Notes under the pieces: generated by a model
The model's input: only the letters and a program-made list of their open reading frames with translations
What the model was told of the DNA's origin: nothing
Databases searched by the model: none
NCBI GenBank assembly: GCA_014529385.2
Contig: CM043958.1
Location: 92,596,435 to 92,660,434, forward strand
Length of the DNA: 64,000 nt
Source: Adiantum capillus-veneris
Taxonomy: Eukaryota; Streptophyta; Polypodiopsida; Polypodiales; Pteridaceae
Direction: 5' to 3'
Shown here: piece after piece, positions 1 to 10,539 of the stretch
How the letters are laid out: each line of letters begins with the position of its first letter
Numbering within the stretch: the first letter of the stretch is position 1
Made by a program: the position numbers and the translations under genes

Positions 1-753
1 ACAACCAGCACAGGAGCTGGGCACGAAGATGGCTTTCTACAAAGACCATCTCCTCCAGCTTACGGTTAATGGTTTTGTGACGAGGCCCAGATACATGGAC
101 ACCCACTTGTCTCATGGGATACGATGCGCTATCGGCCAGATACGTACATCTTCACACCAGCTACGGATCGAGACTGGGAGATACATCGGAGTACCAGCAG
201 AGGCTAGGACATGCCCCCTGTGTGACATCGAGCCTGAGACAGAGTTGCACTACACATGCCACTGCCCCGTCTACTAAGAGATACGAGGCCGCTTCCATTG
301 CTTGTTCAGAGAGGGCTTTGGACCATTCTCCAGAGTCATGCAATACGAGGATCAGAGATGCTTGGGTTTGTTTTTGCTCGAGCTACGCAGACACAGAGAG
401 AGCCTGATGAGAGGAGAGGCTAGCCAGTCCCAGAGACAGATCGCAGATTTCTTTAGAGCTACCACTGGACACCCGGAGGAGTTACTACCACAGCAGAGCT
501 CGTCGCCTCACACCAGAGGCACACTGATCGACCGAGCGACTGAGCTGGGAAGATCCAGACGCCCACGACTGCGGAGGACTACACAGCATCGGCGGAGGCT
601 GCATCAGAGGATTCCATAGTATTTTATTGTGACATTTGGCATTTCATTTTTGTCATACTCTGACTTTGTAACAGATCCACCACATTGTAACTTCTGGTCT
701 CATAGGTCACTTTGGCCTTTTGAAGACGTTAATATAACATTTCATTTCATTTC

Positions 754-757
<4 letters not shown>
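1..757 (+). mobile_element. LINE A, 3' end (plus-strand copy)
   Basis: This is the 3' part of the main LINE family, and the only copy clearly on the plus strand. It enters from the left edge inside the ORF2 C-terminal region, passes the CCHC finger and the 3' UTR, and ends in the family tail (TTTGAAGACGTTAATATAAC followed by three ATTTC units). It runs directly into a (TC)n microsatellite. The 3' UTR is partly deleted just after the truncated ORF2 end near 619. Identity is firm because the same reading frame and tail recur many times in the window. Confidence 0.93.
29..619 (+). pseudogene. LINE A ORF2 C-terminal fragment
   Basis: The reading frame encodes the C-terminal region of the LINE ORF2 protein. 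The zinc finger reads CPLCDIEPETELHYTCHCP, that is CX2CX8HX4C. A TAA codon at 275-277 interrupts the frame just after CPVY, where other copies read YEIRGRF. The frame then continues uninterrupted to 619. The normal C-terminus (ITLARHARRPVRLL and onward) is missing through a deletion after QRI. In non-LTR retrotransposons this region binds nucleic acid during target-primed reverse transcription. It is a dead fragment. Confidence 0.88.

Positions 758-813
<56 letters not shown>
757..813 (+). repeat. (TC)n microsatellite at LINE A 3' junction
   Basis: About 28 TC units directly follow the (ATTTC)n tail of LINE A. It is the plus-strand mirror image of the (GA)n tracts that flank the minus-strand copies. 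Confidence 0.97.
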
Positions 814-815
<2 letters not shown>

Positions 816-1147
816 GCTTCGCAGAGAGAAGGAGATTACAGAGAGGGTTTTTTTTTGAAAAAAAACATATCGTATGCTGAATTCAATCCGAAATCAGCAA
901 TTAATAAGTAATATACTGATTTTCATCGAAAACCAGTAAAATCAATGAGTAACCCTCCAATTTCACCCGCCGATTTACTGATTTTTATCAAAAATCAGCA
1001 ACCTAGTATCAATTTACACCTGCAAACATACTCATGAGAAGAAAATAGTCAATTAAACAATTTATCATCGAAAATTGCATGAAATACAGACTATCCGACT
1101 TAAATCAGTTCGTAGGTGTGCACACAGTCCTTCATGCAGCCAAGCCG

Positions 1148-1159
1148 ACTCTAATACCA
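1148..1159 (-). other. Primer-binding site (initiator Met tRNA type)
   Basis: The minus strand reads TGGTATTAGAGT directly after the LTR end. This is one mismatch from TGGTATCAGAGC, the plant initiator-Met tRNA primer site, which the copia element at 52654 matches perfectly. Confidence 0.7.
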
Positions 1160-1530
1160 TGTAACGAACGCAGAAGGAGGATCTCCCGGCTACACAAACC
1201 GCCTACAAATACGCGTCGGACGAACCACCCGGCCATAGCCACCGTCCGACAGCTCCCCCGTGCTAGGGCCAACGTCCGAGGACGTAGGCGTGCACCTGTA
1301 AGACCGAGCGTCCCATACCACCCAGCCTCACCTCCTCGAGGTGACCTCGCGCACTCCTAGCCTCTGGGCTAACCACTGGCACTCTGCCAGTGGAAGTCGA
1401 TAATTGCAAATGAGGCCTTGGCCTCCCTTTTATAATAATGGCTGGCTTCACACTACGTCCGCCCGGACACTAGACGCCCATCCCGACGGCATCTGAGCTA
1501 GATCCCCTCTCTTGTGAGCGGGACATAACA
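1160..1530 (-). repeat. LTR (371 bp)
   Basis: In minus orientation it starts TGTTATGTCC and ends GTTCGTTACA, giving canonical TG...CA ends. The 3' end is followed at once by the tRNA primer site. A TATA-like box lies at about 1427-1437. Only one LTR of the element is present. Confidence 0.75.
1427..1437 (-). promoter_or_regulatory. TATA box of the LTR
   Basis: TATTATAAAAG on the minus strand lies about 95 bp from the LTR 5' end, a normal place for the U3 promoter of a plant LTR element. It is assigned by motif and position only. Confidence 0.5.
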
Positions 1531-3154
1531 GCTCCATAGGGTCTCCAGACATGAAGATGGGTACAATCATAGATAGGCTCCAAGTATCACGCAAGCCCTC
1601 ACCCATGGCACGGTTAAACATAACTGCTAGAAGCTCTGCTAGTAGATCTTTGGCGTGTATGAAATGCTCAGCCACTAGGCCATCATGATCATATGCTCTC
1701 CCAGTCCTCATCCTGTCAATGGCTTTCTTCACCATCTCAGCGGGGTGAAAAAAGCACATGTGTGGGCATGGATCGGGGGGGGGGGGTCGGGAAGGGGCGA
1801 CTCTCCAGGTATTGTGTACAAAGATGATGCATACTGACCCGAGGTCTCTGAAGAGGTAACGGGGCGGGGGGGGACTGCTCATGATAGAGCCGCCATGCCT
1901 CACGCGAGTCCTGACTCAAGAATAACTGGTACAGATCCTGCTCTAGTCGAGCCAAAAATGCCCTCTTCTTCCGCCGCACCAGGCATCGGAAGTCAATCTG
2001 TGACTGTCTGTGAGAGTGATGTCCCCCAAGAGTACCTCCCTCTGAAGTCTAGCTCTAGTCTGGCGACACACCTCATCATACCAGCTGTTCTGAGGCATGC
2101 TCCCTGAACGGCGTCTTTGCTCAAGCTGGGTGTGTGGGTATGCCTCTGCTGTTGCATCATGTAATGTCTGTGTCAGTATAGTAGTAAGCTCCTCCAGTGG
2201 TCGCCCTGGTTCCTTAGTGCATAGTCGTCTGTCGATCCCGTCTATGTATACAGAGTTTGTCTCCCATGTGAAGATGTAGCGAGTAGGGGCTGCTACCCGT
2301 GGCCTGTGTGATACACTAAACTGGAAGGAGATGGTCATCGACACAACAGCATGATCCACTGCCACCCCTACCAGTTTGGACCTAACTATGAGATCCTAGA
2401 TACTAGAGATGAGATTCCGTTGTGCCATGACATAATCCACTGTGCTGGCTCCATGTCTGTGTGGGAAGCATGTGAAACCTCCCGCAACAGGAAACCTTTG
2501 TAGGCCATTCAGGATGGCCAGTCCATGTGCAGTGCCCATATCTATTAGGTGTCGCCCATACTCAGTATATTCCACATCCCGCGATAGTCTGGACAAGCCC
2601 GTCTCAACAACATCTAGCTCCCTCAGCATTTCCTCCAAAGTATCATAGAACACTGTCTGCTGATGGGCAGTTCTAGCATTGAAGTCCCCTAGAATTATAA
2701 TGTCACCATCTCTAGAGAACTCCCATATGTCATCATCAAAAATAGAAAAGGGGATTGTCCTCTGGTGATGCATAGATTGACGTACTCGGGGGAAAGTAGC
2801 AAATAGCAATGTAAAGATATCTGCCTATCTCTGCTTTCATCTCACCCACATGTACCTAGCCTATTCATCCCTGCGGGCTATATGTATCATTGGCTGCAGA
2901 TCCTCTCTAGATAACACTGCCACTCCCCCTGAGCCCCATCCTCTGTGCTCTGATCGCGTCTCCTATCTGTAAGCTGTCTCCCATCTGTATCCACTTATGT
3001 GAGGCAGGGATTGCCCAAGGGCCTGATGTGTCTCAGAGTAGAAGATGATGTCTCTTCCAGTAAAACTATCATCAAAAGCACCTACATCAAGACGCATAGA
3101 TCCATTACAATTCCAGGCAGCCATTTTGAGTGTGGTCCCATAAGTCCCGCACCG
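1531..3154 (-). pseudogene. LINE B ORF2, endonuclease and start of RT
   Basis: Fragments in order give the APE endonuclease motifs GDFNAR, TVDYVMAQ and VAVDHA, the linker (SGSMPQNSWYDE, then RRKKRAFLARLEQDLYQLF), and the start of the RT (AEMVKKAIDRMRTGRAYDHDG). The frame is broken several times, near 1940, 2380 and 2810. A 12-G run at 1775-1786 lies in the codons for the PPDPCPH linker. In intact LINEs the endonuclease nicks the target DNA and the RT primes from the nick. Confidence 0.85.
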
Positions 3155-4050
3155 TCATGTGGAGCGTCGCTCTAGTATTACCACTTCCATCTCGTCTCGG
3201 TAAAAAGCAATCTTGCCTTTTCCCCTTGCCGCTCTAATCTCCGGCATTACCTCCTGCATATGAGCGATCTGCGAGAGGGTAAGATCATCCCCGAGAAAGA
3301 TGCCCGTCTCTTTAAGAGTTGGCCTTTTCTTTAGGAAGGACTTCTTTGCTTCCATGGAGGGAAAACGGAGGATGAGTGACCTTTCTTTTGAGGTTTCCCC
3401 ACTGCTTCCATTTTTCTTTATGTTGCCCACTCTCCAGGCTCTTGTGTGCGTCGAATCATGAACCCCCATCAAGGCCATGAGTTCTTTTACCTCCTCCTCC
3501 ACATTGTCTTTGTCTTTAAGACCGCAAATTCTCACATGTAAAGCGCGCACACGTCTTCTTTGCTCCTCCTCTAGTGTCAGATTAATGATAGTGGGTGTGG
3601 ACGTGGACAATATCTCCTTGCCTTTTCCTTTCTTGGCAACCTCGATCCATTTCTCGGCCTTATCCGCCTTCTGTTGAGTTTTTGTAGGAACACCTACCCA
3701 AGAAGTCGTCATCTCTTTGTGTTGCTCTTCTCCCTCTTTGATGACCCGTACTTGCTCCTTGATCGTGTTGATTTCTTCGATTACTGAGGGTTGCATTCAC
3801 CCTCTTCCAGTGTGTTTCTTGATCGTGCTTCGGCGAGATCCTTCTTGAGTGACGCAATCTCTTCATCCTCGGTCCTCACCCGATCTTCCAGTGCATTTAT
3901 CTTGCTTTCTTGGATCAAAACGCGTCCTTCGAGCATTTTTATTGTGCCCAATAGATTCCGGTTCATCTTGGTAATGGTCTCCATCATTTCCTCTTTGCAC
4001 TTTTGGATGGCATCCTCTAGGGGGTCGGCTTTATCGTTCAGCTTCCTCAT
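3155..4050 (-). pseudogene. LINE B ORF1 (one frameshift)
   Basis: ORF1 starts at MRKLNDKADPLEDAIQ (start codon 4048-4050) and ends at VILERRST with TGA at 3155-3157. It has an N-terminal coiled coil (about residues 1-115), an RRM-like middle (VRICGLKDKDNVEEEVKEL) and a basic C-terminal domain ending GKIAFYRDEMEVVIL. A 1-nt deletion near 3797 shifts the frame between EEGE and LQPSVIEE. By analogy with L1 ORF1p it would be a trimeric RNA-binding chaperone. Confidence 0.85.
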
Positions 4051-4521
4051 GCTTAATCCTCGCCCGGAAAACGATAGCCACTCAGCCCACATATGCATCC
4101 ACATTACGCATACATTATCTCCCGCATCAAGCATACATTTTGCGCGCCTTTGCAATTTCCTGTGAAATCTGCCAAGAAAATCTGCTATATGAATTTCTGA
4201 ATTTTCAGGGATTTTTTGTATTTCTGGAATTCTGTCAGCAGATTTCTGAGAGTTCCTAAAAATTCCCCACTGCTGGAAAATTACTGGACCTGGCAGCCGA
4301 TTTCTGAAAATTCCCTAAAATTCCCTGCTGCTTATATGCTCTGTTCCTGTCAACCTGCTGCAATTTCACCTTGCTGTTGTTCGTGTCTACCTGAAGGCGA
4401 GCAGCGAGCACCTATTGGGCGAGCGCCTTTGGAAAGGGCAAACAACTTTGTTAGACGAGCAGGGCGAGCAACTTTGTTGGACTAGCAGCTTGGACGAGCA
4501 CCTTTGGAAAGGGCTAGGACG

Positions 4522-4524
<3 letters not shown>

Positions 4525-4561
<37 letters not shown>
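4525..4561 (+). repeat. (GA)n microsatellite
   Basis: An uninterrupted GA tract lies at the 5' boundary of LINE B. Confidence 0.95.
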
Positions 4562-4566
<5 letters not shown>

Positions 4567-4668
4567 GGGGCGAGGGCGAGCAGTCACACGCGCGAGGGCA
4601 AGCAGTCATGGGCAAGGGCGAGGGCGAGGGCGAGGGCGAGGGCGAGGGCGAGCAGTCATGGAAGAGGG

Positions 4669-4670
<2 letters not shown>
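4562..4670 (+). repeat. GGGCGA minisatellite
   Basis: G-rich DNA with six perfect GGGCGA units at about 4615-4651 and three GAGCAGTCA(C/T) words. It lies between two GA tracts and could form G-quadruplexes. Confidence 0.85.
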
Positions 4671-4724
<54 letters not shown>

Positions 4725-4743
4725 AAGAAAGAAAGAAAGAAAG
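4671..4743 (+). repeat. (GA)n then (GAAA)n
   Basis: About 25 GA units grade into five or six GAAA units, which directly abut the LINE tail relic at 4744. Confidence 0.95.
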
Positions 4744-4886
4744 ATTTTTAACGTCTATGTCAGGCTGAAATCGGCCTATGAGACAAATCAAATGTACATG
4801 GTGTGTATGTCATCCGTCTATCGGAAAGACAAATGAAACAAAACTGATACAAAACTGAACTGAATGTAGGTAGTGAGGAGTTAGGG

Positions 4887-4887
<1 letters not shown>
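4744..4887 (-). mobile_element. LINE C, diverged 3' tail relic
   Basis: The words TTTTTAACGTCT and GGCCTATGAGACAAAT align with the family tail (ATATTAACGTCTTC ... GACCTATGAGACCA). It sits directly on the (GAAA)n end, in the usual minus orientation. It holds only 3' UTR, about 140 bp, and is more diverged than the other copies. Confidence 0.65.
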
Positions 4888-4935
<48 letters not shown>

Positions 4936-5011
4936 GGGGCGAGGGCGAGCAGTCAGGGACAAGGGGCGAGGGCGAGAGAGAGAGGAGAGGGGCGAGGGCG
5001 AGGAGTTAGGG

Positions 5012-5069
<58 letters not shown>
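4888..5069 (+). repeat. Compound (GA)n / G-rich repeat
   Basis: GA tracts at 4888-4931 and 5017-5069 flank a G-rich segment built of GGCGAGGGGCGAGGGCGAG words. The module GAGTTAGGGCGGAGAGA occurs twice, at about 4878 and 5004, so the block has duplicated. Confidence 0.9.
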
Positions 5070-5072
<3 letters not shown>

Positions 5073-5310
5073 AATGAAATATTAACATCTTCAAAAGGCC
5101 AAAATGACCTATGAGACCAATCCGTTACAACTTGTGAAACTGGTACCGTGTCTGAGTACAAAAAAAAAAGAGATACTAAAATGAATCTAGAAGCGCTACT
5201 AGTTGGAACTGTGGGGTACGTGTGATCAGTGATACAATGGGTGCCCAATACAAGAGAAAGATACAATGGGTGATGAATCCATCCTCATCTGTACTCTAGA
5301 TGTCGAGATA

Positions 5311-5313
<3 letters not shown>
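5070..5313 (-). mobile_element. LINE D, 3' UTR-only copy
   Basis: Two ATTTC units and the full tail (AACATCTTCAAAAGGCC, GACCTATGAGACCA) are followed by about 180 bp of 3' UTR with no coding sequence. GA tracts flank both sides, as expected for a strongly 5'-truncated insertion into a microsatellite. Confidence 0.85.

Positions 5314-5348
<35 letters not shown>
5314..5348 (+). repeat. (GA)n microsatellite
   Basis: This GA tract separates LINE D from the 3' end of LINE E. Confidence 0.95.
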
Positions 5349-5351
<3 letters not shown>

Positions 5352-5539
5352 TTAAATGTTATAGTAACGTCTTCAATAGGCCAAAGTCACCTATTAGACC
5401 AGAAAGTTACAATGTGGTGGATCTGATACAAAGTCAAAGTACCAAAATAACAACATAACAAAACAAAAAATACTATGGGATCCTAGACTAGTCAATGTGA
5501 ACTAAGCCAAATGACCGGCTGGCTGGGATAGCTAAATCA

Positions 5540-8500
5540 GAGGAGATCTAGCATCGGTCGTTGGCAGATGTCATCAAATCTCCTCCATGGTTAGTAGTCT
5601 GACCAGGCGTCGTGCATGCCTGGCCAGAGTGCTACAAATCTTCTGATGTAGCCTCTGTCGATGCTGTGTAGTCCTCCGCAATCGTGGGCGCCTAGATTTC
5701 CCCAGCCCAATCGCTCGATCGATCAATGTGCCTCTGGTGTGAGACCAATGTGAGCTCTGCTATGGGAGTAGCTCCTGCGGCTGTCCAGTGTCAGCTCTAA
5801 AGAAATCTGTGATCCGTCTCTGAGACTGGCTAGCCTCTCCACTCATCAGGCTATCTTTGTGCCTACATAGCTCGAGCAAGAACAAACCCAGGCATCTCTG
5901 ATCCTAGTATCCCATGACTCTGGAGAGGTCCAAAACCCTCTCTCAACAAGCAATGGAAGCGGCCTCGTATCTCATAGTAGACGGGGCAGCGGCATGTGTA
6001 GTGCAACTCTGTCTCAGGCTCCATGTCACACAAGGGGCATGTCATAGCCTCTACTGGTACTCCACTGTATCTCCCAGTCTCAATCCGCAGCTGGTGAGAA
6101 GATGTGCGTAACTAGCCAATAGCACATCCTATCCCATGAGACAAGTGGGTGTCCATGTATCTGGGTCTCGTCACAAAACCATCCTCCGTAAGCTAGAGAA
6201 AATGCTCTACGTAGAAAGCCATCTTCGTGCCCAGCTCCTGCGCTGGCTGTATCCACGTCCTCCTGCTGTCTAGCTGGGTCAGGTCTTGGCGGATGAGCCT
6301 GGTGATCTCGAACTGTGCAAGAGTGACAGATGGAGCATCCAATGAGTACTGGAAGGGTGGCAACCTGTCTAAGCTGAACCCATGTGCCTCAAACCATGAT
6401 GTCATCTCCCCATACCAGCATGTTGTATCTCCCTGCATGGCTAACTGTCGAGAGGATTCAAGTGCAATGCGAGCATATCTATCTCTAGGAAGTTCCCACA
6501 TGCAGTGTATGAAGGAGACAAATCTGATGAGCGCCTCAACCACTAGTGGGGGGGCCGCAAGCTCTGCTCGGATAATGGCACGTGGTACTGATGCCTTGGC
6601 TCTAATGAGCGGCAACATCATAGAGACGAAAGGTTTCTACATGCTCCCCATCCATCAGTGCGACCCGACCTCCCGTTATGATCCAATGAAGGTCCCCATA
6701 TCTCAGCTCCATAGAGCAATGCAGAAGCCACCAGGGTGTCAGAGAGCCAGAGCTTCTTCCGAGGCTCCTGAAACTGAACTTGCGAACACATCCTCTCCAA
6801 TCTACCCAATGCTGCATGGGCTCTAGTCAATCTGGTCTCTTCTGCTCTCCTGAGTGAGAATGCAGGTCTGCTAAAAACCACTCCAAGGTAAGTGTAAGCA
6901 TTTGTGTACTCCACAGTCTCCTGGCCGTATGTGAATGTAGGTGCTGACCTCATGATCCATTGTGGGGTGCTATTAAACACCATATCCTTGGTTTCACCAA
7001 GGTTGACAGACAAACCACCTTCCTGGGCAAACCTATGCAAAGCATCCAAGTGACGTTGCATCCCCTCCGGAGGTTCGGAGATCAACACAATATCATCAGC
7101 ATATAACAAAAGTGGAATCCATGTCCCTGCCAACTGTGCACCTCTATCACCATCGCTCTCAATGTAGTCAGAAACCTCATCCACATACATACCGAATAGA
7201 GTAGGAGAGAGCGGGCAGCCCTGTTTCACCCCAATAGTGGAGTGAACCGGTGTAGATAGTCCCTCAGGGGTGCGTACATGCCCCACTATTGATATGTACA
7301 ATGCCATGATCCCCCAAATGAGCTGTGTGGGTACTCCCATCTCGTGTAATCTACACATCAATCTAGCTTTGGGTACTGTGTCAAAGGCTTTGCAGAAGTC
7401 CGCAAACCTACAATAGATCCGTCTCCCATGAGATCTGCCCTCCTCGATGATGGCCCTGAGTGTGAAGATATGGTCAAGACTAGAGAGCCTCTCCTGAACC
7501 CTGCCTGCCCAACTGCACGCATTCCTTCCCTCTCTGCCCATCTACTCGACTGCTGCTCAAAGAATGGATGCGGACAACCGTGCGAGTGTGTGTCCAATCA
7601 TGAAAGTGCAATAATTCCCAGGCTCCATAGGGTCTCCTGACTTGAGACCCTATGGAGCCTTGAGACCCTACAATAGATCCGTCTCCCATGAGATCTGCCC
7701 TCCTCGATGATGGCCCTGAGTGTGAAGATATGGTCAAGACTAGAGAGCCTCTCCTGAACCCTACCTGCCCAACTGCACGCATTCCTTCCCTCTCTGCCCA
7801 TCTACTCGGCTGCTGCTCAAAGAATGGATGCGGACAACCGTGCCAGTGTGTGTCCAATCATGATAGTGCAATAATTCCCAGGCTCCATAGGGTCTCCTGA
7901 CTTGAAGATAGGTACAATCATAGATAGGCTCCAAGTGTCAGGCAAGCCCTCACACATAGCACGGTTAAACATAACTGCTAGTAGATCTTTGGCATGCATG
8001 AAATGCTCAGTCACTAAGCCATCATGATCATATACTCTCCCTTTCCTCATCCTGTCAATGGCTTTCTTCACCATCTGAGCGGCGAAAACAGCACATGTGT
8101 GTGGGCATGGATCGGGGGGGTCGAGAAGGTGCGGCTGTCCAGGTACTGTGTACAAAGATGATGCGTGCTGACCCCAAGTCTCTTTAGAGGTACGTCAAGG
8201 GGGGGAGAGGGAGGAGGGGGGGGGGGGGTGCTCATGAAAGAGCCGCCACGCCTCACGTCAATCCCGGCTCAAGAATAGCTGGTATAGATCCTGCTCTAGT
8301 CCAGCCAAAAATGCCCTCTTCTTCTGCCGCACTAGTCGTCGGAAGTCAATCTGTGATTGTCTGTGAGTGATGTCTCCCAAAAGCACCTCCCTCTCAAGTC
8401 TAGCTCTAGTCTGGCGACACACCTCATCATACCAGCTGTTCTGAGGCATGCTCCCTGAACGGCGTCTTTGCTCAGGCTGGGTGTGTGGGTATGCCTCTGC

Positions 8501-9507
8501 TGCTGCATCATGTAATGTCTGTGTCAGTATAGTAATAAGCTCCCCCAGAGGTCGCCCTCGTTCTTCAGTGCATAGGCGTCTGTAGATCCCGTCTATGTAT
8601 ACAGAATCCGTCTCCCGCGTGAAGATATAGCGAGTAGGGGCTGCTACCCGTGGCCTGTGTGCTACACTAAACTGGAAGGAGATGGTCATCGACAAGAGCA
8701 TGATCCACTGCCACCCCTACCGGTTTGGGCCTAACTATGAGATCCTAGATACAAGAGATGAGATTCGGTTGTGCCATGACATAATCCACTGTGCTGGCTC
8801 CATGTTTGTGTGGGAAGCCTGTGCAAGCTCCCGCAGCAACAGGAAACCACTGTAGGCCATTCAGGATGGCCAGTCCATGGGCAGTGTCCATGTCTATCAG
8901 GTGTCGCCCATACTCAGTATATTCCACATCCTGTGATAGTCTGGACAGGCCGGTCTCTACAACATGTAGCTCTCAGCATCTCCTCTGAAGTATCATAAAA
9001 CACTGTCTAGTGATGGGCAGTCCTAGCATTGAAGTCAAGTAGAATGATAATGTCACCATCTCTAGAGAACTCCCATATGTCATCATCCAAAATAGAAAAG
9101 GGGGACTGTCCTCTGGGTGATGCATAGACTGACGTACTCGGGGGAAAGTAGCAAATAGCAATGTAAAGATATATGTCTGTCTCTGCTTTCAATCTCACCC
9201 ACATGTACCTAGCATGCTCATCCCTGCGGGCTATATGTATCAATGGCTGCATATCCTCTCTAAATAACACTGCCACTCCCCCTGAGCCCCATCCTTTGTG
9301 CTCTGATCGTGTCTCCTGTTTGTAAGCTGTCTCCCATCTCTATCCACTGATGTGAGGCATGGATTTCCCAGGGGCCTGATGTGTCTCAGAGTAGAAGATG
9401 ATGTCTCTTTCAGTAAAACTATCCTCAAAAGCACCCACAACAAGACGCATAGATCCAATACAATTCCAGGCAACCACTTTGAGTGTAGTCCCATAACTCT
9501 TGCACCG
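5540..9507 (-). pseudogene. LINE E ORF2 (endonuclease-RT), broken
   Basis: All ORF2 regions are recognisable: endonuclease (about 8745-9480), linker, RT and CCHC region. The RT piece at 6618-7430 reads KAFDTVP, GVKQGCPLSPTLF, LLYADDIVLIS and YLGVVF, so the YADD catalytic motif is intact. A tandem duplication of about 260 bp (unit starts near 7408 and 7668) repeats the RT segment SGDPMEPGNY...DHIFTLRAIIEEGRSHGRRIYC and breaks the frame. Many other frameshifts are present. The C-terminal CCHC reads CPLCDMEPETELHYTCRCP. Confidence 0.85.
7408..7927. repeat. 260-bp tandem duplication inside LINE E
   Basis: Two near-identical units begin with CTACAATAGATCCGTC at 7408 and 7668. The junction near 7640-7667 carries a partly inverted word (GGCTCCATAGGGTCTC against GAGACCCTATGGAGCC), suggesting a template-switch or foldback origin. 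Confidence 0.85.
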
Positions 9508-10081
9508 TCATGTGGAGCGTCGCTCCAATATTACCACTCTTCCATCTCGGTAAAAGGTAATCTTGCCTTTTTCCCTTGCCGCTCTAATCTCCGGCATTAC
9601 CTCCTGCATATGAGCGATCTGCGAGAGGGTAAGATCATCCCCGAGAAAGATGCCCGTCTCTTTAAGAGTTGGCCTTTTCTTTAGGCAGGACTTCTTCGCT
9701 TCCATGGAGGGAAAACAGAGGATGAGTGACGTTTCTTTTGAGGTTTCCCCACTGCTTCCATTTTTCTTTATGTTGCCCACTCTCCAAGCTCTTGTGTGCG
9801 TCGAATCATGAACCCCTATCAAGGCCATGAGTTCTTTTACCTCCTCCTCCACATTGTCTTTGTCTTTAAGACCGCAAATTCTCACATGTAAAGCGCGCAC
9901 ACGTCTTCTTTGCTCCTCCTCTAGTGTCAGATTAATGATAGTGGGTGTGGACGTGGACAATATCTCCTTGCCTTTTCCTTTCTTGGCAACCTCGATCCAT
10001 TTCTCGGCTTCATCCGCCTTCTGTTGAGTTTTTGTAAGAACATCTCTTCAAGAAGTCGTCATCCCTTTGTGTTGCTTTTCT
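9508..10081 (-). pseudogene. LINE E ORF1, C-terminal part
   Basis: It encodes the RRM-like and C-terminal domains (HVRICGLKDKDNVEEEVKEL to DGRVVILERRST) and ends in TGA at 9508-9510, followed by CGG. The hAT insertion separates it from the N-terminal coiled coil at 13098-13417. Confidence 0.85.
10074..10081. repeat. hAT target-site duplication, left
   Basis: GCTTTTCT, repeated exactly at 13090-13097. Confidence 0.9.
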
Positions 10082-10301
10082 CATAGTTACAGGGGAGGAG
10101 GGGGACAGGCCCTAGGGCCGGGGGACGGCCGTAACCAGGCCGGTAACGGCTGGGAACGCCGAGGGCCGGACGGGCGGGTCGCAGGGGGGACGGCCGGGGC
10201 CGGACCGGGGTCGGATTCAAAAAAATGGTCGTTTTTTACCGTTTGCAACGGCTCTGTGCAGCCCCAACTGCCATATTTTTTAAGCCTTGGCCCTTGGGAG
10301 G

Positions 10302-10311
10302 CTATAAAAGG
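10302..10311 (+). promoter_or_regulatory. TATA box of the hAT transposase gene
   Basis: GGCTATAAAAGG lies about 235 bp upstream of the transposase ATG, between two CCCTTGGG words. Assignment rests on motif and position. Confidence 0.55.
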
Positions 10312-10359
10312 CTCCCTTGGGCCTCTTAATACTCATAGTCTCAATGCTCAATGCTCATT

Positions 10360-10463
10360 CCATTTCCCTCAAGCTCAAGGCTCAAGTTTGAACTTTGAAG
10401 CTCTCCTCTCCCTCTCCATTTCCCTCAAGCTCAAGGCTCAAGTTTGAACTTTGAAGCTCTCCT
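10360..10463 (+). repeat. Direct repeat in hAT 5' leader
   Basis: A unit of about 48 bp (CCATTTCCCTCAAGCTCAAG and onward, through GAACTTTGAAGCTCTCCT) occurs twice, about 56 bp apart, in the untranslated leader. Confidence 0.85.
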
Positions 10464-10539
10464 TTACTCTCTTTCCACACAAGCTCTCCTCTAACCCTTC
10501 TAACTTCTAAGCTCTACTCTCTCGAGTCTCTCCACCATC

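Larger units (their letters stand above)
814..1530 (-). mobile_element. LTR retrotransposon, 5' end only (LTR plus leader)
   Basis: On the minus strand this holds a 371-bp LTR (1160-1530), a primer-binding site and about 345 bp of untranslated leader. No gag or pol frame follows, so the element was truncated at its leader, next to the (TC)n tract. The upper boundary interrupts the LINE B reverse-transcriptase frame just after the codons for SGDPM(E). Superfamily cannot be told without coding sequence. The leader holds three imperfect palindromes at about 878-902, 917-939 and 974-999. Confidence 0.75.
1531..4524 (-). mobile_element. LINE B, 5' two thirds
   Basis: This main-family copy lacks its 3' part. 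It runs from RT motif 1-2 (FMSGDPME) back through the endonuclease, ORF1 and the 5' leader to a (GA)n tract at 4525. The 3' side is lost at the junction with the LTR element. The leader from about 4180 has repeated AAAATTCC words. From about 4395 it has two copies of a roughly 45-bp unit built on GCACCTTTGG and AACAACTTTGTT words. Confidence 0.9.

Noticed and set aside
2097-2279. Short plus-strand frames across LINE B ORF2
   Set aside because: Antisense to a confidently assigned ORF2 region and broken in the other LINE copies.
3477-3677. Plus-strand frames opposite LINE ORF1 (repeated near 9827, 22716, 63252)
   Set aside because: They recur in every copy because they are the antisense of ORF1. 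They have no independent features and are often short.
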